Shown here: positions 62,367-64,000 of the stretch, piece after piece
Position numbering within the stretch: position 1 is the first letter of the stretch
Layout: each line of letters starts with the position of its first letter
From: an uncultured Ignavibacteria bacterium
Lineage (GTDB): Bacteria; Bacteroidota; Ignavibacteria; Tepidaquicellales; Tepidaquicellaceae
Assembly: GCA_937924675.1 (NCBI GenBank)
Contig: CALEVL010000300.1
Span: forward strand, 1 to 64,000
DNA: 64,000 nt
Direction of reading: 5' to 3'
Notes under the pieces: model-generated
What the model was told of the DNA's origin: nothing
Database searches by the model: none
The model's input: the letters and a program-made list of their open reading frames with translations, nothing else
Position numbers and translations under genes: made by a program

Positions 62367-64000
62367 ATGAATTCATTTTTGAGGAGTCTCATTACCATAA
62401 CCGTCTTTGCTTTGTTAGTCATCACAAACATCAATGTTGGTAAAATAGATTTACAGATGTCAGGCATGGCCTATGCCGGAACATCTTCTGACATCTGGTC
62501 CGATGTTTCAGAATCGTCCATCACATTGAAGGGAGAAAGAAGAATTATCCCGCAGACATACAGAACAGTAAAAGCTAATTATGCAGAGTTGAAATCAGTA
62601 TTGTCAAATGCTCCGGCAGAATTTACTGAAGCGGCAAAGTCCAATCCTCTTACAATCAGTTTGCCAACACCTGAGGGAGGATTTTCTTTATTCGAAGTAG
62701 TTTCGTATTCGATGATGGAAGAGGGTCTTTCGAGAAAATTTCCAGACATCAGAACCTTCACAGTAAAAGGAATAAGCGATCCATACGCCATTGGAAAACT
62801 TGATCTTACTATGCATGGCTTTCATGCAATGATCCAATCCCCTTCCGGAAATTATTTCATTGATCCATACAGCACAAACGAAGTCGAGGTTTATGTCAGC
62901 TATTACAAGAAAGACTACACACAGTCACAATCATTTGAATGCCTTACTGACACTTACTCAAGTGCAGTGAAGAAAGAAAATTCAGAATACCGGGGAGCAA
63001 TTGTGGCAGGTCCGCAACTGCGATCTTACCGGCTTGCAATGGCGGCAACAGGAGAATACACAGTATTTCACGGAGGGACAGTTCCTGCAGGTATGGCGGC
63101 AATAGTTACTGCAATGAATCGTGTAAATGGAGTTTATGAAAAAGATCTGTGTGTAAGAATGGTTCTGATTGCAAACAACGATCTTATAGTTTATACCAAC
63201 GGCTCGACTGATCCATACTCGAACAACAACGGCGGTACAATGCTTGGGCAAAATCAAACCAATGTTGATAATGTGATCGGCTCAGCTAATTATGACATAG
63301 GTCATGTATTCAGTACCGGCGGCGGCGGTGTAGCATTTCTTAGATGTGTATGCGTTGACGGAATCAAAGCGCAGGGGGTTACGGGATTGTTCAGTCCGAT
63401 TGGAGATCCGTTCTATATAGATTATGTAGCACATGAGATAGGACATCAGTATGGCGGCAACCACTCATTTAACAGCACCTCCGGAGGTTGCGGCGGCGGA
63501 AACAGAAATCCCGGCACTGCATGGGAACCGGGTAGCGGAAGCACTATTATGTCCTATGCCGGACTTTGCGGCGGAGATGATCTCCAAAACAATAGCGACG
63601 ATATCTTTCACACAGGAAATTTTTCTGAGATGGCGCAGTTCACTCAATTTGGAACAGGTAATTCATGTGCAACAATAACAAACACAGGCAATACGCCGCC
63701 GACAATAACAATGCCTGCAAGCGGACTTACGCTTCCTATCAGAACTCCATTCCAGTTAAGAGGTACGGCAACTGATACAGAAAATCCAAACACTCTTACT
63801 TATTGCTGGGAGCAAATTGATATCGGTCCACCCGGCTCGCCAAATAATCCATCGGGTGATGCGCCAATTTTCAGATCTTTCAAACCTGACACATCAGGCA
63901 CAAGATATTTTCCAAAGCTCGCAAACATTCTCAACAATACTCAAACCATCGGAGAGATACTTCCGACATATTCCAGAACTCTTACATTCAGACTGACTGT
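62367..64000 (+). CDS. Secreted metzincin-type metalloprotease, cut by the window end
   Basis: Open from ATG 62367 to the end of the window, 544 codons without a stop. N-terminal hydrophobic segment (about 7-23) is a signal peptide. A propeptide-like part follows. The zinc site H-E-I-G-H-Q-Y-G-G-N-H (356-366) has the full H-E-x-x-H-x-x-G-x-x-H, and Met395 in S-Y-A-G sits as the Met-turn, so this is a metzincin, closest in feel to reprolysin-like secreted peptidases of Bacteroidota. Residues after about 440 look like a beta-sandwich domain. A T9SS sorting domain would be expected beyond the window, but cannot be seen. Confidence 0.85.
   Translation, partial: MNSFLRSLITITVFALLVITNINVGKIDLQMSGMAYAGTSSDIWSDVSESSITLKGERRIIPQTYRTVKANYAELKSVLSNAPAEFTEAAKSNPLTISLPTPEGGFSLFEVVSYSMMEEGLSRKFPDIRTFTVKGISDPYAIGKLDLTMHGFHAMIQSPSGNYFIDPYSTNEVEVYVSYYKKDYTQSQSFECLTDTYSSAVKKENSEYRGAIVAGPQLRSYRLAMAATGEYTVFHGGTVPAGMAAIVTAMNRVNGVYEKDLCVRMVLIANNDLIVYTNGSTDPYSNNNGGTMLGQNQTNVDNVIGSANYDIGHVFSTGGGGVAFLRCVCVDGIKAQGVTGLFSPIGDPFYIDYVAHEIGHQYGGNHSFNSTSGGCGGGNRNPGTAWEPGSGSTIMSYAGLCGGDDLQNNSDDIFHTGNFSEMAQFTQFGTGNSCATITNTGNTPPTITMPASGLTLPIRTPFQLRGTATDTENPNTLTYCWEQIDIGPPGSPNNPSGDAPIFRSFKPDTSGTRYFPKLANILNNTQTIGEILPTYSRTLTFRLT

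Overview
The window looks like a chromosomal stretch of a Bacteroidota/Chlorobiota-group bacterium, most likely of the Ignavibacteria type. The main reason is four secreted proteins that end in a type IX secretion (T9SS) type A sorting domain with the N-Y-P-N-P-F-N-P-S-T signature seen throughout that group. The DNA is AT-rich, signal peptides and lipoboxes are frequent, and several genes appear to start with TTG. There is no phage, IS element, CRISPR array, tRNA or rRNA in the window. Taxonomy is inferred from protein signatures only.

Layout. 1-492: three 62-bp tandem repeats and other GC-rich palindromes. 0.5-3.8 kb: two thioredoxin-fold exported proteins, a nitroreductase and fumarase. 3.8-9.1 kb: three codirectional secreted proteins, two of them T9SS paralogues and one a beta-helix protein with a dockerin-like tail. 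9.5-15 kb: an unrecognised conserved-looking protein, fumarylacetoacetase, a lipoprotein, and the selenium pair selD-mnmH. 15-18.6 kb: a fused E2-E1 2-oxoglutarate dehydrogenase. 19.4-22.1 kb: paaABCD for phenylacetyl-CoA epoxidation, with a 17-bp palindrome just upstream. 22.2-30.3 kb: barrel protein, sulfotransferase, serine hydrolase, P-loop protein, a broken NTF2-like gene, TerC, an EF-G-like GTPase and an MscS channel. 30.4-32 kb: def-fmt. 32-37.5 kb: two T9SS proteins around a TylF-type methyltransferase. 37.5-42.6 kb: a solenoid-plus-HEAT protein with a lipoprotein partner, RraA-like, DUF486-like and NTF2-like genes. 42.9-55.2 kb: a tightly packed codirectional run (serine hydrolase, pruA, lipoprotein, sucC, IMPDH/GMPR, photolyase, gatB, tpiA, thiolase, hydroxyacyl-CoA dehydrogenase, acyl-CoA dehydrogenase). 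55.3-61.3 kb: dprA, a DUF3109-type protein, rpoN, hslV, hslU and a barrel protein on the minus strand. 61.5-64 kb: pdxH and a metzincin-type secreted protease that runs off the window.

Metabolically the window points to aerobic breakdown of aromatic and amino acids (paaABCD, fumarylacetoacetase, pruA) feeding acetyl-CoA, fumarate and TCA enzymes (kgd-type OGDH, sucC, fumC), with short-chain beta-oxidation-type enzymes. Selenium is probably used for tRNA 2-selenouridine. Most genes are familiar. The most unusual items are the twelve-repeat G-N-D-x-Y solenoid, the His-rich protein beside fumarylacetoacetase, the possible cohesin/dockerin-like secreted trio, the candidate paa operator, terminators lying directly against the next gene's start, and the NTF2-like gene interrupted by one TAA. 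I did not find a clearly new multi-gene system.
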